Source of the DNA: Incurvaria masculella
Taxonomy: Eukaryota > Arthropoda > Insecta > Lepidoptera > Incurvariidae
Direction: 5' to 3'
Assembly (NCBI GenBank): GCA_946894095.1
Contig: OX335645.2
Coordinates: 22,343,001 to 22,407,000 of the forward strand
DNA length: 64,000 nt
The notes beneath the pieces are model-generated. The model saw only the letters and a list, made by a program, of their open reading frames with translations. It had not been told where the DNA came from and did no database searches. Both the position numbers and the translations under genes were made by a program. Shown here in pieces: positions 33,288-45,816 of the stretch (its first letter is position 1; each line of letters starts with the position of its first letter).

Positions 33288-34196
33288 TCCTACTAATATT
33301 ATAAAGGGGAAAGTTTGTAATAATGGATGGATGTTTGTTACTCTTTCACGTAAAAACTACTGAATGGATTTTAATGAAACTTTACAATAATATAGCTTAT
33401 ACATCAGAATAACACATAGGCTACAATTTATAATGATATTGTGCCCATGGGCTTTCGAACTTTCACGGGGCTGCGAATACGATGCCGGTAGCGCTACTTC
33501 ACACCAAGGGGAGCGGGGCCGGGGGCGCGGGCGGGGCGGGCGGTCCGACGGGAGCGGGTGAGGGGGGGGGGAAGTTCGGCTTGGTATTTCCCGCAACTTT
33601 AGGACTACTTGGCATTACGCTAAATCGCCGGAGGTGCGACCAATAGAATAAAATCCTTGAGAACCAATTACTCTATTTAGAAGCAGATTGTATCTACGTC
33701 TCGCCTGATTCTACTCAAAACTTATATGCTACATAATATAACGCTTCATTACCAGAAGGGTGAGTAGTGAGTGTTAAATTCTTATAACTTGCGAACCACT
33801 TACCCGATTTATGTGCGTATTTTATCAATGTATAGCATCTCGGGGAGCAGTCAGGTTCGAGATGGGTTACTGTTTTCGAGGTTGAAGCTGGCTGTGTGTT
33901 GGAGTCCACGCAAAACTTACCTACGTTACACGTTACTTACTAGGTGCAGAAAGGTTCTGGCGGCAAATGTTTTTTTTAAATAGCCACCAAATGTCAACGA
34001 AGCTCTAAATGGGATTAATTGGATGTTTCTAATTAAATCATGCTATTTCGGCTCGAATGAGCTTGATCAAATTTGGTAGATGGATACGTTGTCCTGAACC
34101 AGTTTGATCCTTTTTTGGATCAGTCATGTGGGCTACTTTTTATCCATGAAATATTTAGCCGACACTAACCCGAGCGGAGCCGGGTACCGCAGCTAG
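33288..34196 (+). mobile_element. Helitron-like region with TC start and CTAG end
   Basis: TCCTACTAATATTATAAAGG begins after an A at 33288, and the end is GGTACCGCAGCTAG followed by T. The 5' interior (GGATGTTTGTTACTCTTTCA) is a well-known lepidopteran Helitron sequence. A SINE-like scrap (33830-33965) lies inside. It may be two Helitrons joined, because the 3' part looks like a different subfamily. Confidence 0.6.
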
Positions 34197-34199
34197 TTT

Positions 34200-36000
34200 A
34201 AAATAAATACATGTTATAATTGGAATGGTGTACTTTTAATGACCAAAATAATATGAAAACCATTAATAAGTTAAGAATGTTTGTTACTTTAGGTTTCTAC
34301 AAAGTTTAGCTATTTTGCCTTAAAAACAAATATCTAGAGCCTCCTGACCAGGAGAGGCATTAGCGGACTCTTTGCGTGAGTAAATAACGGACACTAACGC
34401 AAACGCTTTCGCAAAAAAAAAACGCGGTATTCACGAGTGACATATGACAGCTCTAGGGAACGTCTGGCGACGTTTGCGCTAGTAAACAAGTAAACAAAAG
34501 GAAGGAGGAATATTTCGGTGCTAGCCCTGTAAATATGCCGTTTTATCGGGAGGTCAATCTTAGTACGTACTCTTTAATCTCACTTCTGTCGGGGAGTCAC
34601 TTGCGAGCTGTCACCCGTTGAAAATAGAAAATAAGTAGACATATTTTTTCTGCATTTATTTTGACAGTCGCTCATGACAGAAAGTATCGTTTTCGCTTCC
34701 TGAGTAGCAGGGCCTCTTGTGATCCACAATCACTGATGATTCTCAGTCACCTTTGACTCACCAGTAAATACTTACAATTTCTTACTCATGAAATGACAGC
34801 TACAATCAGTGTTTAACCTTTTTACACAATTGACCCTAGTGGCGTCCCTTTCGAATAATTCTAATTGGAGTGCGATAACATCGCATACTATTATCAGCTG
34901 TTATACAAACGCTTAGTTTAAATGATACACTATCATCTGTGAATTGAACTCGTGTTCGCTTCATGAGTACAAGGGCCAAACCGAAACAAGTCATAATGGG
35001 CAGTCAAAATTAAAAACGCGCATTAATGCATATACAATCCGATTTTTTAGTCCGCAGATAATTCATACAATAAAGTTTTCACACCAACTCGGAATATTGG
35101 AAACAGAATCTAGGAATTACTTTCTATAACATCTGTGATCGTAGCCTTTAATTTAGTCTGTTGTTTTTATTATAGTCTGTGTCCGTGTTATACAAAAATA
35201 TGCCTTTTTTTTAGGAGAAATTACTTCCTTTTTGTTTCCCGTATTGACGCCCGATGACCTGGGCTTCAGGTCAGGTTGTCACCACCATTAGCTAGCACTC
35301 GCAACCCGGAATATTATAATAACATCTCGAGGAGAGTTCCGTCCAGGAGTTGCACAACGACACGGCTTCATTTCGCTTGAAAAACGTATCGCACTGAAGT
35401 TAGACTGTGATGCCCGAGCCCTTGAGCGACGTCCTGACCGCTTAGCTGCATGAAGCGAGTTAATAAGGAGCGGGGGCGTATGAGCCCGCGGGTTGGCCTC
35501 CTCCTCAAGCCGTATCTTTCGTCCATCTGCTCCGCTATCTTCGACGAAATAACTTGGACTTCTCTGTGACACCGAGGATGAGGATAATTTTGACCGTGAT
35601 ATCATCTCTTGAGCGTAGACAACTTCTGCAAAGGCCACTTGAGCGTGAAGGACCGCACATCAGCTATCACTAACTAAACAAGTTGAGGTCCGCGGTCAGT
35701 GTAGGGAGTGGGCTGGGTTAGCTTCAGTCCTACGCTATGAGTTGAAGGTGTTCATCAACTTGGGATTTTATTGTCTCATGCAGTTCTGCCACTTACACCA
35801 CCACATCAGATATCCGCAATTTGACCGCACACTCTATCAAAGAAAGATATAAGTGAAACTATTTTTGCTTGCGAGATCACAATATGTAAGACCACTGATA
35901 GTGGGTGTTACCTACACTAGTGCATGCAAATACTAGGCTGTGCCACATTTGAAGATTGTTAAAAAAAGTACAATAAATTATTATTATTATGTTATTTATA
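34200..36000. other. Intergenic, unassigned
   Basis: No host gene motifs are present. A 116-codon open frame on the - strand (35638-35288) is Ser- and Arg-rich and matches nothing recognised. It may be old transposon sequence. Confidence 0.35.
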
Positions 36001-36003
36001 TCA

Positions 36004-36060
36004 CTAGCAGCTTAAAGCTGATGCGTGAATTTCATTTTTCCCGGAGTGCACTTGTATATT
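36004..36060 (-). mobile_element. Helitron 3' end fragment
   Basis: Read on the - strand it ends CTTTAAGCTGCTAG followed by T, like the terminus of the element at 37382. The rest is not traceable. Confidence 0.45.
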
Positions 36061-36159
36061 AAAAAAAAAACATTGGTATTACTAATATTACTTATCATTC
36101 ACATTCTATATTTGTTTTGATTTTATTTATTGGTTGTTGATTGTTTATTATTATTATTG

Positions 36160-36420
36160 ATTATTTGTTTTTTTTTATTGTCTTTAAGTGTTCGTCTAGT
36201 CGGTTTTTAAATCCATTTACAGTTTCAGCACTAATGACCTCCGGCAGCTTGTTCCATGAGTCTACAACTCTGTTCACCAAGAAGTAATTTCTGGGGTTAG
36301 AATTTGATGCAGAGTGGTTAAGTTTTAAGCTGTGCCCTCTAAGGTGTTTGTTTGTATTTTTTGTGAACATTTCTTTGAGATTTGGTAAATTATAATATTT
36401 TGCAAATTATTCGAAACACC
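36160..36420 (-). mobile_element. CR1-like LINE C-terminal fragment
   Basis: A 69-codon open frame (36370-36161) reads LRGHSLKLN, NYFLVNRVVDSWNKLPEVI and GFKNRLDEHLK. This set of motifs is typical of the very end of CR1/L2-type reverse transcriptase ORFs. Confidence 0.75.
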
Positions 36421-37381
36421 TTTCTTTCTAACTTATTCTCTTTTCTCCCAAAAAAAAATGGGTGCAAATCGTTTTGGAATTATTAGAATAACGAAAGTTT
36501 GTGACCAATCCGGTGACCTGTCCTCATTTTGATGACAAAACTGCCTAAATAATGGTAAAATTTTTAGAAAATATTACTTCTCATATATGATTTGAAATTA
36601 CCGTGGTTAACACTCATTTTAGGGTTTGTGGAAAAGGGCTTACTCACGGTGTGTTGATGATATTGCACGACGTTTTGAACCAAACGTTTGGTGCTCGCCT
36701 GATGACTTCAGAGTCTATTAACAGCATCTAGCATTTCTATCCATCGACTTAGTACCTACTTGAGAACTGGAATATTTGGAGCGGTCTGAATCTATGTGTA
36801 GCTTGATTTTCAAATTATAGGCTTTAAGGTTAAGGGTTACTTAAATGACTTAAGGGGTGAGCAGTAGGGTTACCAAATATGAGAATAGTGGGGGAAAACC
36901 GACTGTTTTTCGACGGACTTTTAACGTGGTCATAAAAGCAGGCACCTGCTAGTCGATCATACGATGTGTGAATTTAGTTTTACATGTTAATATCGATGCA
37001 TGTGCACAATTGAATCAATACATGACATATTATGTACTTAGCCCTTAAATCTGATTCAACCGAGATCACAAAGGGCGGCGACAGTGGGCCCAAATATCTG
37101 AGTAGGTATTAAATAAGGTAGATATTTAATTTAAATGGGTTAATCAAATTCAAGAAATAATCACGCTAGATACCACTGCATACGCTAATTGTTTAAACAT
37201 TTTAAATATTAAAATGAAACAAGAGTAACATTGGAGCCCTAAACAATGTCTGAGTACATCTCCAATCTATGAATGGCACACCATTGGCCAATGGAACATT
37301 CAAAACTGTGCTGGCACACCCTGCCGCCTTGTAAATACTCACTATACTCAAAATTGTAAATGACTTTTTTTTATATTATCA
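36421..37381. other. Intergenic, no gene seen
   Basis: AT-rich without recognisable features. Confidence 0.4.
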
Positions 37382-38178
37382 CTAGCAGCTTTGCACGGGC
37401 ATAATATCATTTAAAAAAATATTATTTTGACACAATGATACACAAATAAACCCTTTTTACGTAGAGTTCCTACATTGAAATATTTGAAATAAAAAAAAAA
37501 CTTAGATATTATTATTAGATATTAGAGAAATAATAAATTCAAAGTGCTATAGGGAGAACCGCGGCCTTTGGCGCACTATTTATAGGCACGCTCCCGCCGC
37601 CGCCCCGGCCGGCCGGTACCGCCGCAAACGCCAAGTTCCGCAATTTTTAAATCTGTAATATCTTCGAAAATATTCATTTAAATCATATGCTATAAAGGGC
37701 CATATAGATCTGTATAAAATCAACAATGTATTTAAGGTATTTAATTGGATAAGGATGAACGCTGTTTTGGTTAAAATCGCTTCGAAAATTAGCCATTATT
37801 TATCGTAAAAAAAAAAATATTATTGTGGGATATCCATAAGACATAGACATATACCGTCGCGGAGTTTTCTGTAGACCTTTTAAATGTGTACAATACTTAG
37901 TACATTATTTTAATAAATCTCGTAGGGTTCAGCCTGCGTTTGCAATGTAAGCGGAAAAAAAATTTTTTTTACGACATCACATTGGAAACCTCAAAAATAA
38001 CAGTATTTCTCCACTATTTAACGGATGTTATTATACATATAAACCTTCCTCTTCAATCACTCTATCTATTAAAAAAACTGCATCAAAAGACGTTGCGTAG
38101 TTTTAAAGATTTAAGCATACATAGGGATATAGGGATATAGGGACAGAGAAAGCGACTTTGTTTTATACTATGTAGTGA
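37382..38178 (-). mobile_element. Helitron-like element, 797 bp, both ends visible
   Basis: On the - strand it begins TCACTACATAGTATAAAAC after an A and ends AAAGCTGCTAG followed by T. The 5' block (CTTTCTCTGTCCCTATATCC, AATCTTTAAAACTACGCAAC) is a widespread lepidopteran Helitron sequence. It has no Rep/helicase ORF, so it is non-autonomous. Confidence 0.75.
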
Positions 38179-38832
38179 TTTAAAGTAAATTATTGTGGAA
38201 TTGGGACTGAAGGCAATCGGGATACATTGGTCTCATAGAAATATTAAATAAATCAAATAATAACTTATTCATTTAATTTCCTTCTAATATGATACATACA
38301 AAATCATGTTCAAAGCAAAATTACTTACATATTCAGAGTGGCCGTGCTACCTTTTATGTGCGGATTATCTCCGGACTAAATCGTATTTTGTATGGCAAGT
38401 TCGGAGATAATCCACGTTTAAAAATTTTACATTCCACTTTGAATGCACAATGCAGTTATTTATTTAAATTTATTCAATTGATTAGTGCGTTAATGCAACA
38501 TTATAAACCTTTTTATTTTAGCTGAGGTGGCACACGTAAAAGCCCTAAGGCCTTTGTTAGTTTCTCATTTCATAGAAAAACCGTTTGTGATTCCGAATCT
38601 TTGATGTGATCCGTATAACAAGTCATCATATAATCGATATTCTACTATACATGTTTTTTGGAGCGGTAGTGAAACTATCACACAATTTCAATCTGATAAA
38701 ATGTATAGAAAACTTTTAAAACAGGTCATTCCTAATTGTCCAGTCCTTTCAAATGGCTTTATCACTGTTTCTCTGAGCCGAAGCAAGAAAGTTCTATTTC
38801 TATTATGCTCAAGTAAACAGCGATATCATTTA

Positions 38833-39125
38833 TTAGGGTTCCGTACCCAAAGGGTGAAATCGGAACCCTATTACTAAGCCTCCGCTGTCCGTCCGTCCGT
38901 CCGTCTGTGACAGGGCTGTATCTCATGAACCGTTATAGGTAGGCAGCTGAAATTTTCACAGAGTGTGTATTTATTTTGCCGCTATAACAACAAATAGGTC
39001 AACTAAAAAATAATAAAAATTAAAGGGGGGTCCCATACAAAAAAACGTGATTTTTTGTGTTAAATCTTGTACGATGGTACGGAACCCTTTGTGTGCGAGT
39101 CCGACTCGCACTTGGCGGGTTTTTG
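38833..39125 (-). repeat. GTGCGAGTCGGACTCGCAC family, inverted copy
   Basis: It is complete from the 3' hairpin (AGGGTTCCGT and CGGAACCCT at 38833-38875) to the 5' palindrome near 39100, with a short CCGT run in place of the long microsatellite. Confidence 0.75.
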
Positions 39126-39206
39126 TTACATGTTTATTTATAAAGATAAAAAGTACAATACATAATGATAATTTTATGTATTTAATGAATACGACATTTC
39201 CGCTAT

Positions 39207-39280
39207 CTCATTAATTTGAGTTACAGCGACATCTACATGTGAAGCATTGTAATTAGATCGCTGAAACTCAAATTAATGAG
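39207..39280. repeat. Small foldback, 22-base arms
   Basis: CTCATTAATTTGAGTTACAG is inverted at the other end (GAAACTCAAATTAATGAG). A half copy lies near 47115-47145. It could fold into a hairpin as RNA or DNA. Confidence 0.65.
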
Positions 39281-39587
39281 TACATAATGAATTTGCATGA
39301 CTAAACAAAGATACCACAAGTTGTGATACCCCTAATAAAGAACATATTTTTTAAGTACATATTATAACACAAAAACAGTAAACCAATACGTCCGGTTTAG
39401 GAAAAAAATAATTTTAAAAATCGACTGAAAATATTGAATACAATTTTTTATTAATGATTGATATGCAGTAGTTATATAATTAATAATACAAACTAAAAAT
39501 CTAGCATTAAATTATATATCAAAGCAGACTCTAAATAAAAAACGACATTATATCCTCCTCTAGAAAAGAAGAGACGGATGGGCCGCC

Positions 39588-40105
39588 TTAAGGTGGCCCA
39601 TCCCGCTCATCTCCCCATACAAAAGGAGAACGCCCACATTTCTTGTCAGAGATCCCAAATTTTGCTCAAAATAGCTTTATTTGATCGAATTAGATGTCTG
39701 ATGACCATTGGCATTGTAAAATTGTGTTTGGTTTCTAAGTTATAAGGTCCGAAAGTTCGAATTTTTTGCGCGTTTTTTACGCAATGATATAGTATACACA
39801 TCTTAAAAAGATTGGTCATCAGACATAGCTTATTTAATCAAGATTTATAATATTTTTGGTTTTTGTTAGATTTTTGACTACAGCGGTCGTAGTTTACTTT
39901 TAGCTATAAGTCGTTTTGAAATTAAAATTTTCGTAAATCTTACCAAATCATACACCATGCACATTGTTTTTTTGTGGACATGTTGCATCTTCCTTATCAC
40001 AAAGCCTGTCTTATTCTTTGAAACAGAGAAGGTCCCAGAGCGCAACAGCACGGTTTTGTACCGTGCCCTCGAATGAGTTAGGCCCGCCGGGTTGGGCCAC
40101 CTTAA
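39588..40105 (+). mobile_element. TTAA element family A, intergenic copy
   Basis: TTAA lies at 39588-39591 and 40102-40105 with intact inverted ends and a small internal deletion (about 30 bases) relative to copy 1. The left flank GGGCCGCC is itself the inverse of the element end, hinting at a second element end adjoining it. Confidence 0.85.
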
Positions 40106-40861
40106 TACCAAGAACACTGGAAGCGCTACCACGTTGAATGGCCATGCAAATACTCTTTCTCAGGTACTCTAACAATCTGACTTCACCAGAAACTGCACGC
40201 ATGGCCACTCCAAGATCTTTGGCCAGATCTTTTGCTTCCTCGGACCATGCCACTATAGTAATTGTTAGTTTTAGTTCCAGTTGCTATTTATCTTAACCTT
40301 TGCCCACACTTGGATAATGAAACTCTGTTATTAATGAAAAATGTATCATTTCAGTTTTTTGGTAATTTTTATTTCACTACACCAATGAATATAAACATTT
40401 GCTGGAATCTAAGTGTAAAAGTGCAGATGCCAAAGTCTCTTGACTCAGGCTCTTGAATCAATATTAAAGCACACCTATGGCTTGATGTATGTGGTCAAAT
40501 TTCAGCAGAGCTTGAGGAAAAGAGGCGATCTGAGCTGATATTACAGGTTTTTTTCTTGCATAGTAAGTTTCTCTCTTAGGCCAGGAACCGTCAAACTGGA
40601 GGCTGCAAAATAAAAAAAAAACTTTTAAATTGGTCTGGAGGTAGTAGGCTCTTTAGGGTTGTGATTGTATAATCTGACGAACATGAAACAGTAATTTGTG
40701 AAATAGGTACTTAAATTAGCAGCTGGAGCTAGGATTTGCTTTAGCGTCACATGCCAATTATTATTATAAATATGATTTAGGTACAGCACTGTTACTGCAA
40801 ATATAATGCAGTGCATTAACACATTAAAAGGTAAGTAAATATATGTTTTCGTACCAAGCAA

Positions 40862-41001
40862 ATACGTAATTTTTTCCAAGGAATGTGACACATTCATTAA
40901 AGAAAGAGCACTATAAAAAGGATTATTTTATAAATATACTGCAAGGCTGGACCTGAACCAACGAATGGTATATTTTGCCGGTTAAGGTCCAGCCTTGCAG
41001 T
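40862..41001. repeat. CCAAGGAATGTGACA repeat with perfect 15-base hairpin
   Basis: The shared words match 11945-12075. At 40941-41001, CTGCAAGGCTGGACC and its exact inverse GGTCCAGCCTTGCAG flank a loop of about 31 bases. Confidence 0.6.
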
Positions 41002-41242
41002 ACCTTGAAAGGTTAAAAACTTAAGTAGGCATGGAGAATATTACAGTGTAATGTGGGAGACATTGACATTATTTCCTGATTTTTACTACTTGTGTCCTTT
41101 TGAGTTAATTTTACAAACATATTTCATCTGAGAGTACCAGTCAGGAATGCATTATTTTTCTGCGATGCATATTTCTGAATTTCGAATGGGTACCATTACT
41201 AGTGTTTTTGGTTAGAATCAAAAATGTTCCTAGCTTGTCTTT

Positions 41243-41367
41243 CCCCCGTTTTCACCATCTTCAGCTACCTGAAATCCGATAGTTAACTTTCCCATACATT
41301 GCATATTTGTATGGTGAAACCGAAAGGTAACTTTGGGATTTGTAGCTGGAGGTGGTGAAACAGGGCG
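41243..41367. mobile_element. Short inverted-repeat element, about 125 bp
   Basis: The ends CCCCGTTTTCACCATCTTCA and GGAGGTGGTGAAACAGGGCG are inverse with few mismatches over about 30 bases. Small elements with CCTGTTTCACCA ends of this sort are frequent in insects. The superfamily is uncertain. Confidence 0.6.
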
Positions 41368-41837
41368 TTAGTAAAATATAAGCTAATAAGTTAGTAAAAT
41401 AATACGTCATCACTGATGTCATGTCTCGCTCCCATCTATTCGGTGGAATATTTGCAGGGTTCCTAACGACCAACTATGTCGACTTCTTAAAGAAATAACT
41501 ACAGCGCCATCAGGCCCTTTCTACTCTTTCATGGCCAACTGTAACCATGCATAGATGAATTTAACAATATCTTGTCTGATCTATGTATAACGTGACCATG
41601 TATCCTGTTTTGAACGGGATTGTCCCTTTTTTCGGTCTTCGTTCCCGGTGTCCCCGAAAGAAGCTTCGGCATGCAAAATTGTCCCATTTTTCCAAACCGC
41701 GCAAAAATTACGCAATCCGGCTCGTCAAAGCGGCGCCGCCGGCTCGGTGGCAACGACGGTGGATTTCGATTTGGCTCAACAGGGTGCGTCAGTAATTCAC
41801 ACCTGACCAAAAAATGCTCCTTTGCAAGGTGCAGATA

Positions 41838-42235
41838 AGGTTTTGAGTGGAGTATTGTTCGCATTTGTGGGACGGCTCAGCTAAGCACCTGCTTGGCTTC
41901 CTAGACTCGATACTGCATCGGACTGTGCGTCTCGTTGACGACCCCGAGGTATCTCTGCATTTAGAGACCCTCCAATTCCGAAGGGATGTAGTTCTATCAG
42001 CTGGAGAATTCTCATCACAGCTGCATAACGCTGTCTCTTCGTCTCTTTTCTACCTTCACTCAACGCAGAGCAGGCAGAGAATCCATCCACTCAGTTGACA
42101 GAGGCTTGGTAAGCAAAGAAAGCAACTCCCTGCTGAGATATTTCCCCCAAAGTACAACCTGGGGTCCTTCAAACGTGGTTTGAAGATGCACCTGGCCAGA
42201 CAGCATGGTTCTCGCAGCCCCATCTGAAATTTCAA
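41838..42235 (+). mobile_element. LINE reverse transcriptase C-terminal fragment
   Basis: MEYCSHLWDGSAKHLLGFLD, then LETLQFRRDVVLSAGEF and LHNAVSSSLFYLH, followed after a frame change by SFKRGLKMHLAGQ. This is the standard end of a common lepidopteran non-LTR element (Jockey/CR1-like). Confidence 0.78.
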
Positions 42236-42519
42236 AAATCCATGGGAGTCGTCGGGCACCTGAAGAGGTCCTGGCATGTAATTTTTAAACTTTATTTTTT
42301 TTAATCTTTTCAAATCATAAGAATCATGTGAACGTATGAAAAGTGTTAAATTTTATTCCCTACTATTTAAAATACCTATTCTATACTCCATTTGCGAGAA
42401 TATGCAAATAAAACCTTTCTCATTCCATCTTTCACATTTTCATCTGAGAGTACAACTCAGGAATACATTAAGGAAACCATAAAAATGTTTTTCTTTAATG
42501 TTGCATTCATAATGCATTG

Positions 42520-42785
42520 TATGTTAAAAGAAGAGGGCAGTGAATGTGTGCATTCCCTGCCTGTTAGTGATGGTAGAAAGGAGACGGAGCACGATGCAGC
42601 TCCAAACAGCAATTTCAAGTTGTGGGATTCTTCGAAGTCATTGATGAACGCCATGGGACGGCGCAATATAGTCCAAGGAGACTAGCGGGGTCTTAGCTGA
42701 TCCATTAAACAGATGCAAACAATACTCCACAAAAGGCCTTATTCGTACCTTGTGAAGCAGTAATTTTTGGTCCGTCGTGGGCAGC
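42520..42785 (-). mobile_element. LINE fragment, same family, opposite strand
   Basis: KLLLHKVRIRPFVEYCLHLF and NGSAKTPLVSLDYIAPS on the - strand are homologous to the start of the fragment at 41838. Decayed sequence with SVSFLPSLTGRECTHSLPS follows. Confidence 0.65.
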
Positions 42786-42974
42786 GATATAAATAGGAAG
42801 ATTGGGCAAAGCATCTTAGAACATGCCACTGAGCTCACGGTAAATCGCATTGTATCTACCTTTGCCACTCCAAGGCCATCTGACGCCAATGACCCGCACG
42901 CATGCATCTTAGCACTAACACGATCTACGGGAATCAATATTGGACAATACTTGAAAATGCCTCATTTAGATCTA

Positions 42975-43120
42975 ACCATGTATTTCATTACTGTGGACGG
43001 AAAACTCGTAAAGTTTCTTGAGGATTCTTCTTCACTGAGTTGATCCAATCTGCAGATCACTCAGGGTTTGACGTAACTTAGTGTAGTTTGACTACCAAAA
43101 GTTAAAAATAAATCAAATCA
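42975..43120 (+). repeat. Interspersed repeat, second copy of 24085 family
   Basis: It runs from TGTATTTCATTACTGTGGAC to TAGTTTGACTACCAAAAGTT with an AAATCAAATC tail, and aligns end to end with 24085-24230. Confidence 0.5.
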
Positions 43121-44182
43121 AATGCCATATCTTCCCGTTTTATATCGCTGGTCGTGGGTTGTAATCATGATGTCATATAAAACATGAAAACATATAACAA
43201 AATATGAATTTACCATTTGCTGCGATCCATCTTCCCTGTGCGCTGAGTCCAACGACCAGCGTCCACAGCTCGGCCTGTTCCATAACCAGTTATCATAGCG
43301 CCCTGCGTTCATATAGGAATAATACATGATACAAAATGTATTAAGTTACAATGGAAATGTAGCAACTTTGTTTGCATTGTTATAGGATTTGTTTTTTATG
43401 TATGGTATGAGGTAGGTCTTGATAAAATACTATTCATAAGGCTCCAGACCTAGTCCTTTAAATTATGGTTTTAATAACGAGGGGCACTGTTTTTTTTTCA
43501 TAATTGAATCTAAAGTGTATATTTTCACCATGAATTGAAGTGATTTCATGGTTTGAAACCAATGTAAAACTGCAGATCCCTATTATAAGTATTTGGGATG
43601 GTATCACCACATTCGATTAATAATTTCCAAAAATTCAGCATGGTGCCGGTATTAGAACATAATTCCTTCGGGAATGCAGTAAGAGCAAAAATCACACTGG
43701 ATTTGTTACTAGTTTTGAACGACTAGAAAAAAGGCCAATGATAAAGACACGCAAGTTCCAAGCCCGTGTTGGAGACGAATGTAGTTTTAATAAATTTTCA
43801 TAAAGCTTTATGAACTATTCAGAAGCCGTGTTATAGATTGTTCATGCATACAACCAGACTACCAAGTTCCAAGAACCAAGACTGAGGCAAGGTTGATTAG
43901 GTTTACTTACCCGAATTAGATTAGGTTTAGCAAACTGTTGAGTTCTATAATCTCCCTTAACAAACATTTAAATACAAAACTAGTTCCTTGTCAATACAAA
44001 AAAAGTTATTACTGAGCTTAATTAGTGCTGAGATGTAGAGAATTGAGAATAAAACTTCCTGAAATTGAAAGCAAATCTCGTTTTAGACGGAACATTCCTA
44101 TGACACTGAACTGTGAGCCACTGGTTATTGCTAACTATTCTTTGACACACTACTACACATACACAAATAGCATGTAATCACG
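43121..44182. other. Intergenic, one old SINE scrap
   Basis: At 43555-43680 there are blocks like CCAATGTAAAACTGCAGATC and AATTCCTTCGGGAATG that recall the SINE family (as at 63686) but are badly decayed. Nothing else is recognised. Confidence 0.35.
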
Positions 44183-44470
44183 GTAGTCCCAAATACGGCT
44201 TATGGCGGAATCCGCCATACCGCGCCAAACCCGGATTCTACGCTACCGGAAAAGACGATATGGAAAAGGACGTATGGTAGTGGCAAATACGGTATAGCCG
44301 ATTCCGTCAACTCGAATCCGATCAACTCGAATCCAGTTTAAGCTTGGTATGCCCTTTTCCGGCCCACCCAGGAAAAGACACTACGGTAGTGTCGAATACG
44401 GTAGGCCCAAATCCGTTATCGTAGAATACGGTCAACCGAAAAAAGTTCATAGAATCCGTTCCTGCCTTTT
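44183..44470. repeat. CCGTA-word element, copy 2
   Basis: Same word set as 31075-31345: GGAAAAGGAC, GTAGTGGCAAATACGG, GATTCCGTCAACTCG, AATCCAGTTTAAGCTTGG, GAATACGGT. It includes a local palindrome (GGCGGAATCCGCC at 44204). Confidence 0.65.
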
Positions 44471-45816
44471 CCAGTTTCCCGTCATTGCATGGCAGCAATT
44501 TCTTGTTTTATCAGTTGGCAGCAGTGAATTGTTGCCAGCGTATTGGGGCTGCCAGATCAAACTAGAAATAATTAAATTAAGAAACAAAAAAATTACTACA
44601 CGCCAACAGCCTAAAATGAAAGGATATCTCGCAACTAAAAATGATAAAAGTGTTATATTTTTCGATTTTCTGCAACAACAACATAAAACGTAGCATCGAT
44701 TTTGAGTGGTGTATGTTCCACGAAACTTGCCACTGCTACTTGTGTACAAATAGGCAGCAACGCCTATGCGTAACGGTTGATTTTCCTAAAGGTTGAGTAT
44801 GCTCCGGTTTACTGCTCAAGCAAAAAATGGAGGGGGGGGGGGGCAGCAAAAGCCAATAATTTAGTAATCAAAATGAATATCCCAAGAAATGTAATGTGTG
44901 TGTATTGTTTTGCTTATTCGAACGAGCTTTATACCCAAGCATGAGCTTTTTTTAATTAAAAAAAAACGTTGAAATAGCGGGGCTTCTTCTTCCATTGGCC
45001 TAGGGTGGCCAAGGCCGTAGTCTATAATAGTCTTGTTTTATCAACCACCGCCGCGCCGGCGCCACCCCTTATTTCCGAAAAAGTAAACCAAAAATAAAAC
45101 TCGAACTGAAAAAGTCCATACAGACAAGGGCTGCAGTCCAGTTTTGAAGTAACTAGGATCGTATATATTATGTGCGTCAATTATATTAAAAAAAAATAGT
45201 TTCATCAGACTCTAATTTGATCATGATTACCTTATTAGAAAGGAACAACAATAGGATGGCTCTTGTGAAAAATGGTTGGAGGCGAGTAGCTTCATTTCAT
45301 GACTATGAAAGAAGTATTCACGGGTGAGTCACAGATCAAGATTTTGACACGAGTTCGACATTCTAATTAGAGTGCGATGATGCAACATACAGTTATTAGC
45401 AATGACATCATTAGCATGACGCGTAAATTTTTCCCTTTCAGGGATAAATCGGAAGAGAATGTGAGAAATTCTCGCATAGAAAACTGTTAAAGTAAATGTT
45501 AAAAAAATAATACCTACCTACTTTTTTCTATGTAATGGATGGCGTGTCGCAAGCGACTCACCGACGAAAGTGAGATTCAAGAGTACATATACTGTTCAGT
45601 TGTTATGTTTGGACAGCAGCCTTGGGGGCTACATAACTACCGCCTCCAAAGCATGTAGGTGAAGAAATAACCACCTCCATGCTCGAGAGGCGCCGCCCCG
45701 GCGCCAAGCAGTCAGGCCAATATATTCTGTTAGTCAGGCGGAGGCGGGTCCTCCGGGAGGGGGGTGGTGGTGGCCTACGCGCCCAGCACATCCACCTATT
45801 GTTCGAAGCCATGGCA
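44471..45816. other. Intergenic, GC-rich patch at 45600-45800
   Basis: It is mostly AT-rich with no gene. The GC-rich patch has an open frame on the - strand (45839-45603) with a PPPPPS run and no recognised domain. A run of 13 G lies at about 44832. Confidence 0.35.

Noticed and set aside
35288..35638. 116-codon - strand ORF
   Set aside because: No recognised motif, no splice context and no start context; possibly old transposon sequence. Not reported as a gene.
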